In this document: positions 1-8,877 of the stretch, one piece after another
Position numbering within the stretch: position 1 is the stretch's first letter
How the letters are laid out: each line of letters opens with the position of its first letter
From: JASHPR01 sp963795055
GTDB lineage: Bacteria; Actinomycetota; Actinomycetes; Streptosporangiales; Streptosporangiaceae
Length of the DNA: 64,000 nucleotides
Assembly: GCA_963795055.1 (NCBI GenBank)
Contig: CAWCGJ010000003.1
Coordinates: 62,001 to 126,000, forward strand
Direction: 5' to 3'
Program-made: the position numbers and the translations under genes
The notes under the pieces: generated by a model
The model's input: only the letters and a program-made list of their open reading frames with translations
What the model was told of the DNA's origin: nothing
Databases searched by the model: none

Positions 1-126
1 ATCGCGCAGTCGGAGTACCTGCTGCAGCTGGCCGAGTCGACGCCGAAGGGCGTTAAGTGGAAGCTGCGGGCGAACGTGGGCGACCGGGTTCGCTGGTACG
101 AGCTGCCGGAGGAAGTCGATCACTGA
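1..126 (+). CDS. C-terminal fragment of an unidentified protein (5' end outside window)
   Basis: An open frame enters from the left edge and ends at TGA 124-126, giving about 41 residues that finish ...RWYELPEEVDH. Codon use is the GC-rich type of the neighbouring genes and the frame is open to the edge, so this is probably the tail of a real gene. I do not recognise the family and cannot assign a function. About 150 bp separates it from the next gene. Confidence 0.45.
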   Translation: MAQSEYLLQLAESTPKGVKWKLRANVGDRVRWYELPEEVDH

Positions 127-275
127 CCTGATCGCCGGCCCAGCGCCGGCCGAGCCGTTGACGAGGCCGCTGGCCTCGCCGTACGGCGAGTACCGCCTGC
201 CCGGGTGCTTGACGCCCTGTTGCGCCGAATGCTACACCGTTGCACAGGAAGCGCTTCAATGAACGTGGTGGTCCC

Positions 276-1214
276 ATGAAAGTCTTTTTTGCCACCGATA
301 TTCACGGCTCGGAGATCTGCTGGCGGAAATTCCTTAATGCTGCGGCCTTCTACAAGGTCGACATGGTGATCCTGGGCGGTGACGTCACCGGCAAGGTGAT
401 GGTGCCGATCGTGGACCAGGGCGGCCGCTGGAAGGTCACGGTGCGCGGCCAGGAGTACACGCTGGAGACCCAGCAAGAGCTCGACGACATCCAGAGGCAG
501 ATCCGCAACACCGGCTCCTACCCGGCCATCGTCAGCCCGGACGAGCTGCAGGTGATGAGCAAGGAGGAAGGGGCGGTCGACCGGCGGTTCACGGCCGAGA
601 TGACGCAGTCCCTGGACCGGTGGCTGGACATGGCCGACGGGAAACTGCGCGGCGGCGACATCCCGTGCATCCTGAACGGCGGCAACGACGACATCTGGGA
701 GATCGACGACATCATCGAGCAGTCGCCCTGCGTGAGCTTCGGCGAGGGCAAGCTGCTCGACCTGGACGGGTTCTCGCTGATCTCGATGGGCTGGACCAAC
801 CCCACCCCCTGGGACACCTTCCGCGAGGCCCCCGAGCCCCAGCTGGCGGCCAAGATCGAGGCCATGGCCAGCCAGGTGCCGGACATGGGGCGGGCGATCT
901 TCAACTTCCACGCGCCGCCGTACGGCACCGGGCTGGACGAGGCGCCCGCGCTCGACGACACGCTGCGGCCGATCCACGGCGGCGCGGTGATGAAGCCGGT
1001 CGGCTCGACCGCGGTGCGGGACGCGATCCTCAAGCACCAGCCACTGCTCTCGGTGCACGGGCACATCCACGAGAGCCGCGGGATCAAGAAGATGGGCCGG
1101 ACGCTGGCCATGAACCCCGGCAGCGTCTACGGCGACGGGGTGCTACAGGGCGCGGTGCTGGACCTGAACGCGAAGAAGGGGAAGGTCGCGCGATACCTGC
1201 TGGTCAACGGCTGA
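276..1214 (+). CDS. Calcineurin-like metallophosphoesterase
   Basis: A 312-residue cytoplasmic hydrolase of the binuclear metallophosphoesterase superfamily. The metal-ligand blocks are visible in order: D8-x-H10 (TDIHGSE), GGD around residue 36, GGND around 136-138, H212 (NFHAPP) and the closing GHxH motif VHGHIHES at 260-267. ATG 276 is preferred over the in-frame TTG 240 because a GGTGG ribosome site sits just upstream and the first beta strand (KVFFATDIH) starts directly after it. The family includes nucleotidases, phosphodiesterases and protein phosphatases, and the substrate cannot be read from sequence. It stands alone, 84 bp before a permease gene. Confidence 0.85.
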   Translation: MKVFFATDIHGSEICWRKFLNAAAFYKVDMVILGGDVTGKVMVPIVDQGGRWKVTVRGQEYTLETQQELDDIQRQIRNTGSYPAIVSPDELQVMSKEEGAVDRRFTAEMTQSLDRWLDMADGKLRGGDIPCILNGGNDDIWEIDDIIEQSPCVSFGEGKLLDLDGFSLISMGWTNPTPWDTFREAPEPQLAAKIEAMASQVPDMGRAIFNFHAPPYGTGLDEAPALDDTLRPIHGGAVMKPVGSTAVRDAILKHQPLLSVHGHIHESRGIKKMGRTLAMNPGSVYGDGVLQGAVLDLNAKKGKVARYLLVNG

Positions 1215-1298
1215 CTACGAGTAGTAGTAACTGAGCACCAAAGACGGTACAGTATCGGGCTGCCCGGCCACCCCGAAGACCCGTGACTTGGAGGCGAA

Positions 1299-2924
1299 AT
1301 GGCGACAGACGCTGTCGGCGAGACCCCGACCCTGTTCCTGAGAAAGGCGACCGGCCTGGTCCGGGGCTGGAACGTCAGGGACTCGATGATCTACGCGTGC
1401 CTGGCGACCAACTTCGTCACGCTGGGCATCTACGAGTTCACCTTCGCCGGTCCCGCGTTCCCGACCGGGCAGCTGATCACCGCGGTCATCATCTCGGGTA
1501 TCTGGGTCTCATTCCTGGTCATCGCGTACAGCGGCCTCATCGTGACCATCCCGCGGGCCGGCGGAGACTACGTCTGGCAGACCCGCATCCTGGGCAGCGG
1601 GATCGGCTTCGTGATGGCCGCCACCGGGTGGTGGTTCATTCTCTGGCTATGGGCGCCGATCTACGGCAACATCCTCGCCGTACAGCTGTTCGAGCCGCTG
1701 TGGGCCACGCTGGGCTGGACCTGGCCACACGGGGGGTACGCCTGGTTCGGCACACCTACCGGCGTGTTCATCATCACCCTGATCACCATCGCCGTGGCCG
1801 GCTTCCTGGTCTCGATCGGCATGGCCGGCTACGCCAAGGTCCAGCGCTGGTGCTTCATCGGCGGAATGGTCGGGTTCGCGGTCATCGTGGTCCTGCTCCT
1901 GGTCAACTCCCACCAGAGCTTCATTAACTCGTTCAACTTCGAAGCCCAGAAGATCTTCGGCGTCCACAACGCGTACGCCGCTACGAACGCGGCCGCGCAC
2001 AAGATCGCCTACGTGCCACAATCGCTAGGCCTTGGGCCGCTGTGGCCGAGCCTGCTCCTGGTCCCGTACCTGATGTTCTTCATCCTGTGGCCGAACTGGG
2101 GCGCGACCCTGTACGGCGAGATCCGCGGCGCCAGTGACTTCAAGCGCGTCTTCCGCGGCATGTTCTTCGGGCTGTGGATCACCATCGGATGCACCGTCAT
2201 CTTTCTGCTGCTGATGGACAAGACTTTCGGCTGGAACTTCTACCAGAACCTGAACGCGCTGGATAACAACGCGACGCCGCAGTTCGGTATCTGGCCGTAC
2301 CCGTTCCTGTACGCGAGCTGGCTGGTGCACAACTCCGCGTTCCAGGTCATCATGATCCTGGTGCTGAGCCTCTGGTTCTTCGGCTGGGTGGGGACGCTGT
2401 TCCTGTCCTCGACCCGGGTCATCTTCGCCGCCGCGTTCGACCGGGTGCTGCCGGACCGGGCGGCCGAGGTGTCCGAGAAGCGGAAGGTCCCGTTCTACTC
2501 GCTGATGCTGATGCTGCTGCCGGCCGTCGGCCTGGGCGCTCTGTACGCCTACAACACCACGTTCCATACCTACACACTGGACGCGACGCTGGTGATCGCG
2601 GTGACCTACCTGTTCAGCGTGATTGCGGTGGTGATCCTGCCGTGGCGCAAGCCCGAGTTGTGGAAGGCGTCGCCGGCTAGCAAGATCAAGATGCTCGGCG
2701 TGCCGATCGTCCCGGTGTCCGGGGTGATCACGATCGGGCTGCTCGGCTTCTGCCTCTACGAGTGGCTCTCCAGAAAAATCTACGGCTCCAACAATGTGTC
2801 GTCGCTGTTCTACATGCTTGCGATGTACGTGCTGGCGCTCATCATCTTCGTGGTGGCACACATTGTGCGCCGCAGGCAGGGGATCGACCTCGGCCTGATC
2901 AACAAGGAGATCCCGGTCGAATAG
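1299..2924 (+). CDS. APC-superfamily amino acid/amine permease
   Basis: A 541-residue integral membrane protein with about 12 hydrophobic segments spread along its length. The first lie near residues 30-70 (NFVTLGIYEF, ITAVIISGIW). It fits the amino acid-polyamine-organocation permeases and is a little longer than the usual 450-500 residues. The N-terminus is charged and cytoplasmic and the C-terminus ends in a basic RRRQG stretch. The start ATG follows a GGAGG-like site (TTGGAGGCG). A strong hairpin follows at 2953-2992, then a dimethylglycine-dehydrogenase-like gene, so import of an N-methylated amino acid is a reasonable inference but is not shown by the sequence. Confidence 0.85.
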   Translation: MATDAVGETPTLFLRKATGLVRGWNVRDSMIYACLATNFVTLGIYEFTFAGPAFPTGQLITAVIISGIWVSFLVIAYSGLIVTIPRAGGDYVWQTRILGSGIGFVMAATGWWFILWLWAPIYGNILAVQLFEPLWATLGWTWPHGGYAWFGTPTGVFIITLITIAVAGFLVSIGMAGYAKVQRWCFIGGMVGFAVIVVLLLVNSHQSFINSFNFEAQKIFGVHNAYAATNAAAHKIAYVPQSLGLGPLWPSLLLVPYLMFFILWPNWGATLYGEIRGASDFKRVFRGMFFGLWITIGCTVIFLLLMDKTFGWNFYQNLNALDNNATPQFGIWPYPFLYASWLVHNSAFQVIMILVLSLWFFGWVGTLFLSSTRVIFAAAFDRVLPDRAAEVSEKRKVPFYSLMLMLLPAVGLGALYAYNTTFHTYTLDATLVIAVTYLFSVIAVVILPWRKPELWKASPASKIKMLGVPIVPVSGVITIGLLGFCLYEWLSRKIYGSNNVSSLFYMLAMYVLALIIFVVAHIVRRRQGIDLGLINKEIPVE

Positions 2925-2952
2925 CTCCGACGGCATCAACTCATACGGCTCA

Positions 2953-2992
2953 GCCGGCCCCGCCACCCGCACAATCGGGCGGCGGGGCCGGC
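2953..2992 (+). terminator. Strong GC hairpin after the permease gene
   Basis: GCCGGCCCCGCC at 2953-2964 pairs perfectly with GGCGGGGCCGGC at 2981-2992. A further CCCG/CGGG pairing inside (2966-2969 with 2976-2979) continues the stem past a small bulge. It begins 28 bp after the permease stop and ends 41 bp before the next start. There is no long T-run, as is common in high-GC actinomycetes, so terminator function is inferred. Confidence 0.65.
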
Positions 2993-3033
2993 GCGCTCCG
3001 CCCACCGGATCAGTGAAGGGTAAGTATTAGCTC

Positions 3034-5571
3034 ATGGATGACACACCCACCCGGGCCAGCGCGGTCATCATCGGGGCCGGCATCGTCGGCAACAGCCTGG
3101 CCTACCACCTGGCCCGGCTCGGCTGGCGCGAGCTGGTGCTGGTGGACAAGGGCCCGATGCCCAACCCTGGCGGCTCGACCGGCCACGCGTCGAACTTCAT
3201 CTTCCCGATCGAGTACTCGAAGATGATGATGGAGCTCACCGCCGACAGCACCGAGCAGTACCAGGAACTCGGCGTGCACATCCAGAGCGGCGGCATCGAG
3301 GTGGCCAGGACCGACGCGCGGATGCAGGAGCTGCGCCGGCGCTGCACGGCGGCCAAGGCGTGGCAGATACCGGCCCAGCTGGTTACGCCGGCCGAGGTGG
3401 CCAAGCTGGTCCCGTACCTGGACGAGTCCGCCATCCTGGGCGGCGCGCACTTCCCGACGGTCGGCGTGGTCGACTCGCTGCGCGCCGGCACGCTCATGCG
3501 CGAGCAGGCGCAGCGGCTCGGCGCGCTGCGGGTGCTGGCCGGCGCCGAGGTGCTCGGCATCGACACCGACGCGGCCGGCCGGGTCAGCGCGGTCCGGACC
3601 ACCAAGGGCGACTTCGAGACCGAGGTCTGCGCGATCTGCTGCGGCGTCTGGTCGCCGCGGATAGCCCGGATGGCCGGGGCCCGGATCCCGCTCACGCCGA
3701 TCGTGCACCAGATGATCAGCGTCGGCCCGATACCGCTGTTCGCCGACACCCCCGGCGAGATCAGCTACCCGATCGTCCGGGACGTGGACACCAACATGTA
3801 CGAGCGCCAGCACGGCGGCGACATGGAGGTCGGGTCCTACGCGCACCGGCCGATCATCGTGGCGCCCGATGACATCCCCTCGAACGAGGAAGCGGCCCTC
3901 TCCCCGACCGAGATGCCGTTCACCCAGGACGACTTCGACCCGCAGCTGCTGCAGGCCCTGGAGCTCATGCCGGACCTGCTCGGCGACGAGCGCGTCGGCA
4001 TCCGGTACGCGATCAACGGGCTCATCTCGATGACGCCGGACGGGCACCCGATCATCGGCGAGGCGCCCGAGGTGCCGGGGCTGTGGTCGGTCGCGGCGAG
4101 CTGGATCAAGGAAGGGCCCGGGATCGGCCGCGCGGCCGCCGAGTGGATGAGCGGCGGCCCGCCCGAGATCGATATCCACGAGGCCGACATCTCCCGGTTC
4201 TACGGTCACCAGCGCACCACCGCGCACGTCACCGCGCGGGCCCGCGAGGGCTTCAACAAGATGTACGGGATCGTCCACCCGGCCGAGCAGTGGGAGTCGG
4301 GGCGGCCGGTCCGGCTCAGCCCGGTCTACGGCCGCGAGCGCGACCTCGGGGCGGCGTTCATCGAGACCGCGGGGTGGGAGCGGCCCAACTGGTACGAGTC
4401 GAACTCCGGGCTGCTCGAGCGCTACGCCGGGCGGCTGATGGAGCGCGAGGCCGAGTGGGAGGCCCGGTGGTGGTCGCCCATCATCAACGCCGAGCACCTC
4501 GCGATGCGGGACGCGTGCGGGATCGTCGACCTGACCGCGTTCGCGGTGTTCGACATCGTCGGGCCCGGGGCGCTCGCGGCCGTGCAGTCGGTCGCGGTCG
4601 CGCAGATGGACGTCCGGGCGGGGCGGGTGGTGTACACCTCGCTGCTCGACGAGCGGGGCGGCTTCCGCGGCGACCTGACCATCATGCGCCTGGGGCCGCA
4701 GCGGTTCCGCGTGGTCACCGGCGGCGCCACCGGGATGATGGACCTGAAGTGGTTCGCCGGCCAGCTGCCGGGGGCGGGCGGGGCGGGCGAGGGCAGTACC
4801 GCGTCCATCGTCGACCAGACCTCGGCCTGGACCACGCTGGGGCTGTGGGGCCCGCGGGCCAGGGACGTGCTCGCGTCGGTGACCCCGGACGACGTGTCGC
4901 ACGCCGGGTTCAAGTTCGGGACCTGCCGCGAGATCGAGCTCGGCGGCGTCACCGTGCTGGCCTCGCGGATCTCCTACGTCGGCGAGCTCGGCTGGGAGCT
5001 GTACGCGCCGATCGAGGAGGGCCGCCGGGTGTGGGACACGGTCTGGGACGCCGGCCAGCCGCACGGCCTGGTCCCGGTCGGCATCGGGGTGTACGGCACC
5101 ACGGGCCGGCTGGAGAAGGGGTACCGCGCGTTCGGCGCGGAGCTGGACGGCTCCTACACCCTGGTGGAGGCGGGCATGACCCGGCCCTCGGTCAAGGAGC
5201 AGCCGTTCACCGGCAAGGAGGCATACCTGGAGCAGCGGTCCTCCCCGCCGTGCGCGGTGCTCTGCACGCTGACCGTGGACGACCACCGGTCCGCGTCCGG
5301 CCAGCTGCGCTACATGCTCGGCGGCGAGCCGGTCCTGACGCCCGACGGCGGGCCGCTGACCGACGCCAAGGGACGGCCGTCGTACGTCACCAGCGCGGGC
5401 TCCGGGCCGTCGGTGGGCAAGCACCTGCTCATGGCCTACCTGCCCCCCGAGCAGGCGGTGGAGGGCCGCGCGCTGGCCGTGGAGTACCTGGGCGAGCGGT
5501 ACCCGGTCACGGTGGCCGTGGCCGGCTCGACGCCGCTGTTCGACCCGGAGAACGAGCGGGTCAGGAGCTGA
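3034..5571 (+). CDS. FAD-dependent dimethylglycine/sarcosine dehydrogenase-like protein with GcvT domain
   Basis: An 845-residue two-part enzyme. Residues about 10-380 form a DAO-type FAD domain with the Rossmann motif GAGIVG at 14-19 and a conserved GGSTGHASNF segment. That segment corresponds to the region carrying the flavin-linked His in dimethylglycine and sarcosine dehydrogenases. Residues about 440-840 form an aminomethyltransferase (GcvT) domain with its C-terminal barrel, which binds folate in this family. Expected chemistry is oxidative N-demethylation with the C1 unit captured on tetrahydrofolate and electrons passed to ETF. Both ETF genes follow within 5 bp, which strongly supports this. 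Start ATG 3034 is chosen because the FAD motif begins only 10 residues in. The exact substrate is not determined. Confidence 0.88.
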   Translation: MDDTPTRASAVIIGAGIVGNSLAYHLARLGWRELVLVDKGPMPNPGGSTGHASNFIFPIEYSKMMMELTADSTEQYQELGVHIQSGGIEVARTDARMQELRRRCTAAKAWQIPAQLVTPAEVAKLVPYLDESAILGGAHFPTVGVVDSLRAGTLMREQAQRLGALRVLAGAEVLGIDTDAAGRVSAVRTTKGDFETEVCAICCGVWSPRIARMAGARIPLTPIVHQMISVGPIPLFADTPGEISYPIVRDVDTNMYERQHGGDMEVGSYAHRPIIVAPDDIPSNEEAALSPTEMPFTQDDFDPQLLQALELMPDLLGDERVGIRYAINGLISMTPDGHPIIGEAPEVPGLWSVAASWIKEGPGIGRAAAEWMSGGPPEIDIHEADISRFYGHQRTTAHVTARAREGFNKMYGIVHPAEQWESGRPVRLSPVYGRERDLGAAFIETAGWERPNWYESNSGLLERYAGRLMEREAEWEARWWSPIINAEHLAMRDACGIVDLTAFAVFDIVGPGALAAVQSVAVAQMDVRAGRVVYTSLLDERGGFRGDLTIMRLGPQRFRVVTGGATGMMDLKWFAGQLPGAGGAGEGSTASIVDQTSAWTTLGLWGPRARDVLASVTPDDVSHAGFKFGTCREIELGGVTVLASRISYVGELGWELYAPIEEGRRVWDTVWDAGQPHGLVPVGIGVYGTTGRLEKGYRAFGAELDGSYTLVEAGMTRPSVKEQPFTGKEAYLEQRSSPPCAVLCTLTVDDHRSASGQLRYMLGGEPVLTPDGGPLTDAKGRPSYVTSAGSGPSVGKHLLMAYLPPEQAVEGRALAVEYLGERYPVTVAVAGSTPLFDPENERVRS

Positions 5572-5576
5572 CCGCC

Positions 5577-6395
5577 ATGGAGATCCTGGTGTGCGTCAAG
5601 CGCGTCCCGATGGTCGGCGGCAAGATCGTGGTGACCGCCGACGGCCAGGACGTGGATACCCGGATGTCCGGGTTCACGGTGAGCCCGCACGAGGAGTGCG
5701 CGGTCGAGGAGGCCGTCCAGCTGGTGGAGCGCCACGGCGGCGGCGTGACCGTGCTCACGCTCGGCCCGCCCGCCGCGGCGGACCAGCTGCGCGACATGCT
5801 GGCGCTCGGGGCCTCGCGCGCGGTGCTGCTGGAGACCGACGGCCGGGAATGGGGACCGATCGCGACCGCCGGGGCGATCGTCGCCACCGTCCGCGGCGCC
5901 GGCTCCTCCGCCCCGGCCGAGCCCGCCGCGCCCTCCGTCCCGGCCGACCCTGCCGCGCCCCCCGTCCCCTACGACCTGCTGCTGTTCGGCAACGAGGCGG
6001 CCGACACCGGGGACTACCAGGTCGCCGTACGGGTCGCGCACGCGCTCGGCCTGCCCTGCGTCACCGGCATCAAGAACCTCGAGGTCACCGACGGCCGCGC
6101 GCGGGCCCGGCGCGAGTACCGCGGCACCGAGGAGGTCTTCGACCTCTCACTGCCCGCGGTCATCTCCGTCAAGGAGGGCATCAACCTGCCCCGGTACCCG
6201 TCGCTGCCCGGGCGGCTGCGGGCCAAGCGGGCGACCATCGAGCAGTCGGTACCGGAATGGCACCCCGAGGGCCTGCGCAAGGAGCGGCTGCGGGTGCCGG
6301 CCGGCGAGACCAAGCGGGCCGAGATCCTCGGCACCGGCCCCGACGCCGTACCCGCCCTGGTCGCCCTGCTCGACGAGCTCGGGGTGCTGACATGA
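5577..6395 (+). CDS. etfB: Electron transfer flavoprotein, beta subunit
   Basis: A 272-residue beta subunit of the soluble ETF heterodimer, which accepts electrons from flavin dehydrogenases and carries AMP. The N-terminus MEILVCVKRVP, the central NEAADTGDYQVAVRVAHALGLP block and the later INLPRYPSLPGRLRAKR segment are characteristic. A low-complexity Ala/Pro insert (APAEPAAPSVPADPAAPP) sits near residues 108-126. ATG 5577 is 5 bp after the dehydrogenase stop. The gene overlaps etfA by 4 bp (ATGA), indicating translational coupling. Its partner dehydrogenase is almost certainly the upstream GcvT-fused flavoprotein. Confidence 0.93.
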   Translation: MEILVCVKRVPMVGGKIVVTADGQDVDTRMSGFTVSPHEECAVEEAVQLVERHGGGVTVLTLGPPAAADQLRDMLALGASRAVLLETDGREWGPIATAGAIVATVRGAGSSAPAEPAAPSVPADPAAPPVPYDLLLFGNEAADTGDYQVAVRVAHALGLPCVTGIKNLEVTDGRARARREYRGTEEVFDLSLPAVISVKEGINLPRYPSLPGRLRAKRATIEQSVPEWHPEGLRKERLRVPAGETKRAEILGTGPDAVPALVALLDELGVLT

Positions 6396-7363
6396 CGACC
6401 GTGCTGTGTTTGGTCGAGAGGGACGGTGACCGAGCCGCGGACGTCTCGCTGCGTGCCCTGACCTTCGCCCGGTCCCTGGGCGAGGTGACGGCCGTCGTGT
6501 TCGGGGCCGCCGCCTCGGTGCCCGGGACCGATCTGTCCGCTTACGGCGTGGCCGACGCGTACGCGGTCGAGCCCGATGATGTGGCGGGCTACGCGCCGCA
6601 GGCGTGGGCGCGGGCCCTGGCCGGGCTGGCCGCTGACCTGTCCGCCACCGCCGTGGTCGCGGCCGGCACCGACCGGGGCCACGAGGTCATGGCGCACCTG
6701 GGCGCCATCACCGGCCTGCCGATGGCGGCCAACTGCGCCTCGGCCGAGGCGAACGCCGACGGGACGCTGCGGCTCGTCCGGCACCGGTGGGCGGGCAGCC
6801 TGCTGGAGGACGCGGTGCTCGACGCCTCGCCCGCGCTGCTCACCGTGGCGGTCGATGCGGTGCCCGCCGCCGCGGCCGCCGCCCCGGCCGAAACCAGCGT
6901 GCACGGTTACCAGCCCGCGCTCGACGAGGCCGACCTGCGCGTGGTCGCCACCGAGTCGGCCGAGCGCAGCGGGGGAGTGTCGCTGGCCACGGCGCGGGTG
7001 GTGGTCGGCGGCGGGCGCGGCGTCGGCGGCCCGGACGGGTTCGGGGTGCTCGAGGAGCTGGCCGGGCTGCTCGGCGGCGTGGTGGGCGTTTCCCGCGTGG
7101 TGACCAGCGAGGGCTGGCGCCCGCACAAGCAGCAGGTGGGCCAGACCGGCACCCGGATATCGCCGGAGCTGTACCTGGCCTGCGGCATCAGCGGGGCGAT
7201 CCAGCACATGGCGGGCTGCCTGAGCGCGAAGCACATCGTGGCGGTCAACACCGACCCGGATGCGCCGATCATCTCGCACGCCGACTACGCGGTGATCGGC
7301 GACCTGAACCAGGTGATTCCCGCGCTCGTCGCCGCGATCCGCGCCCGCGAAGCCGGCTCCTGA
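6392..7363 (+). CDS. etfA: Electron transfer flavoprotein, alpha subunit
   Basis: A 323-residue FAD-binding alpha subunit. The C-terminal third carries the classic ETF-alpha signature from about residue 235: GVSRVVTSEGW, then HKQQVGQTGTRISPELYLACGISGAIQHMAG, then NTDPDAPI and YAVIGDL (broken here into short blocks). The N-terminal domain matches the shared alpha/beta ETF fold. The ATG overlaps the stop of etfB. ETF normally hands electrons to ETF-ubiquinone oxidoreductase, which is not in this window. The gene ends the rightward unit, with a perfect 16-bp inverted repeat downstream at 7662-7700. Confidence 0.93.
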   Translation: MTTVLCLVERDGDRAADVSLRALTFARSLGEVTAVVFGAAASVPGTDLSAYGVADAYAVEPDDVAGYAPQAWARALAGLAADLSATAVVAAGTDRGHEVMAHLGAITGLPMAANCASAEANADGTLRLVRHRWAGSLLEDAVLDASPALLTVAVDAVPAAAAAAPAETSVHGYQPALDEADLRVVATESAERSGGVSLATARVVVGGGRGVGGPDGFGVLEELAGLLGGVVGVSRVVTSEGWRPHKQQVGQTGTRISPELYLACGISGAIQHMAGCLSAKHIVAVNTDPDAPIISHADYAVIGDLNQVIPALVAAIRAREAGS

Positions 7364-7929
7364 GCCAGCTGGCTGTGGACCTTCCTGTGGACGGCGCGGT
7401 GGAGAACGGCCGTCAGCGGGGGACAACGCCCGGCGCTCTGTGGATGACCAAAGAATCTTGAAAGTGCGCCGGGAAAACTCTTGTGCCGCGGCCGGGCACG
7501 GGCGTAGAAAAGCTCTCACCACTGAAGACAGGCACTTACCGCGGGCCACCCCGGTAACGTCCGGAAGCCGGGAGACCGGCGTTTCGGGCGGGCGCCTGAG
7601 GACGGTGGCCGGCCGCGCGGGCGTGGCGCCGGGCAACCGGCACCCCACGACCGCAACGCCAGCCAAGGCCCCTCCATCTCATACATGGAGGGGCCTTGGC
7701 TTATTGTGCCCGCAGGGGCCGACCGGAGCCGGGAACGACACGCGGGGCCAATGGGGCGTTCCCGGCGGCTCGCCGGCCGCTGGCCGGGCCCGGTATACCC
7801 GGCTGCGGGGCGTCGGGCGCGTGCTCGGTTCCGCGTCCCCGCACGGGCTGCCGGTCCTCTGGGCAGCTACGCTCCCGTGTTAGGCGGATAGACCACCGGG
7901 CCAGGTGCCGGGCCCGGGCCGCAGGACCC
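7364..7929. other. Intergenic region between convergent etfA and hydroxyacid dehydrogenase
   Basis: This is 566 bp with no convincing coding frame; the open frames here lack ribosome sites and family features. The left part is locally less GC-rich (around 7440-7540). The only clear structure is the 16-bp inverted repeat at 7662-7700. I see no tRNA cloverleaf and no riboswitch core that I recognise. Confidence 0.5.
7662..7700. terminator. Perfect 16-bp inverted repeat, likely bidirectional terminator
   Basis: GCCAAGGCCCCTCCAT at 7662-7677 and ATGGAGGGGCCTTGGC at 7685-7700 are exact reverse complements around a 7-nt loop. TTATTGT follows on the plus strand. It lies between two convergent units (etfA rightward, the dehydrogenase leftward), the expected place for a two-way terminator. 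Confidence 0.8.
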
Positions 7930-8859
7930 CTAGTAACCCAGGGCCGGGTCGACCTGGCCGATCAGCGGCTCGCCTGCGGCGAACCTGGCCACGTTGTCCC
8001 GGATCCGGCGGGCCAGCAGCGGCCTGATCATCTCGGTGGTGTCGGCGGTGTGCGGGGTGATGATGCAGCGCTCCTGGTCCCACAGCGGGTGCCCGTCCGG
8101 CAGCGGCTCGGGATCGGTCACGTCGAGCGCCGCGCCGCCGATGGCGTCCGTGTCCAGCGCCGCGACCAGCGCGTCGGTGTCGACATGACCGCCGCGGGCC
8201 ACGTTGACCAGCCACGCGTCCGGCCGCATGGCCGCCAGCTCGGCGGCCCCGATGATGTGCTCGGTGCTGGGCGTGAGCGCCAGGGCCAGGAAGACCGCCT
8301 GGGCGTCGCCTAGCACCCGGTGCAGGTCGGCCTGGCCCACGGTCCTGGCCGCCCCGGGGACCGGGTCGGGACGCTGGCGCACCACGGTCGCGGTGACGCG
8401 CAGCGGCGCGAGCAGGCCGAGCAGGCTCGCGGTGATCCCGCCGCCGCCGAGGATCGTGACCGGCTGGTCGTACAGGCTGATCCCGGCCGGCTTGCCCCAG
8501 GAGCGGGCGGTGATCCGCTGGCGCAGCAGGCGCAGGCCGGCCAGGGCGAGCATGAGCGCGTGCTCGGCCACCGGCTCGGCGTAGGCGCCCTTGGCCGAGG
8601 TCCAGGCCCGGCCCGGGTCGAAGATCCCGGCCGCGGCCAGCTGCTCGACGCCGGCGTACGGAAGCTGGACCCAGCGCGCGGAACTCGCCGTGGCCAGCGC
8701 GGCGCGCAGCCCGTCGATGTCGTCCGGGTCGAGCCAGACCAGGGCGTCGGCGCGGGCGCCGACGTCGGTCGGCTCGCCGCCGCCGTCGCGGATCGCCTTC
8801 TCGGCAAAGTCTCGGCGCACTGGGCCGACGGCCACCAGGGGCGCTGTCACGCACAGCAC
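7930..8859 (-). CDS. D-isomer-specific 2-hydroxyacid dehydrogenase
   Basis: A 309-residue NAD-dependent dehydrogenase. The nucleotide motif is GGGGITASLLGLL near residue 137, the family signature is VNVARGGHVDTDALVAAL, and the C-terminal catalytic segment is HPLWDQERCIITPHTAD with the acid/base His. The canonical GxGxxG is modified (GGGGIT), so cofactor binding may differ. GTG 8859 is used; GTG 8850 three codons later is also possible. It is the last gene of the leftward corrinoid operon, 18 bp after the MTHFR-like gene. That suggests a role in handling a 2-oxo or 2-hydroxy acid product such as glyoxylate or glycolate, which is inference. Confidence 0.85.
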   Translation of the reverse strand: MLCVTAPLVAVGPVRRDFAEKAIRDGGGEPTDVGARADALVWLDPDDIDGLRAALATASSARWVQLPYAGVEQLAAAGIFDPGRAWTSAKGAYAEPVAEHALMLALAGLRLLRQRITARSWGKPAGISLYDQPVTILGGGGITASLLGLLAPLRVTATVVRQRPDPVPGAARTVGQADLHRVLGDAQAVFLALALTPSTEHIIGAAELAAMRPDAWLVNVARGGHVDTDALVAALDTDAIGGAALDVTDPEPLPDGHPLWDQERCIITPHTADTTEMIRPLLARRIRDNVARFAAGEPLIGQVDPALGY

Positions 8860-8877
8860 CCTAGTGCACGGCCGGGT

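Noticed and set aside
3010..5424. Very long open frame on the minus strand opposite the dehydrogenase gene (about 800 codons)
   Set aside because: GC-rich third positions remove stops from antisense frames. The translation is Arg/Gly/Ala/Pro/His-rich with no recognisable domain, while the plus strand encodes a clear flavoprotein. The same applies to the long antisense frames under 42-44 kb, 46-48 kb and 49-53 kb.
7440..7883. Open frames in the gap after etfA
   Set aside because: No ribosome site, biased composition, and they run through the terminator hairpin at 7662-7700.
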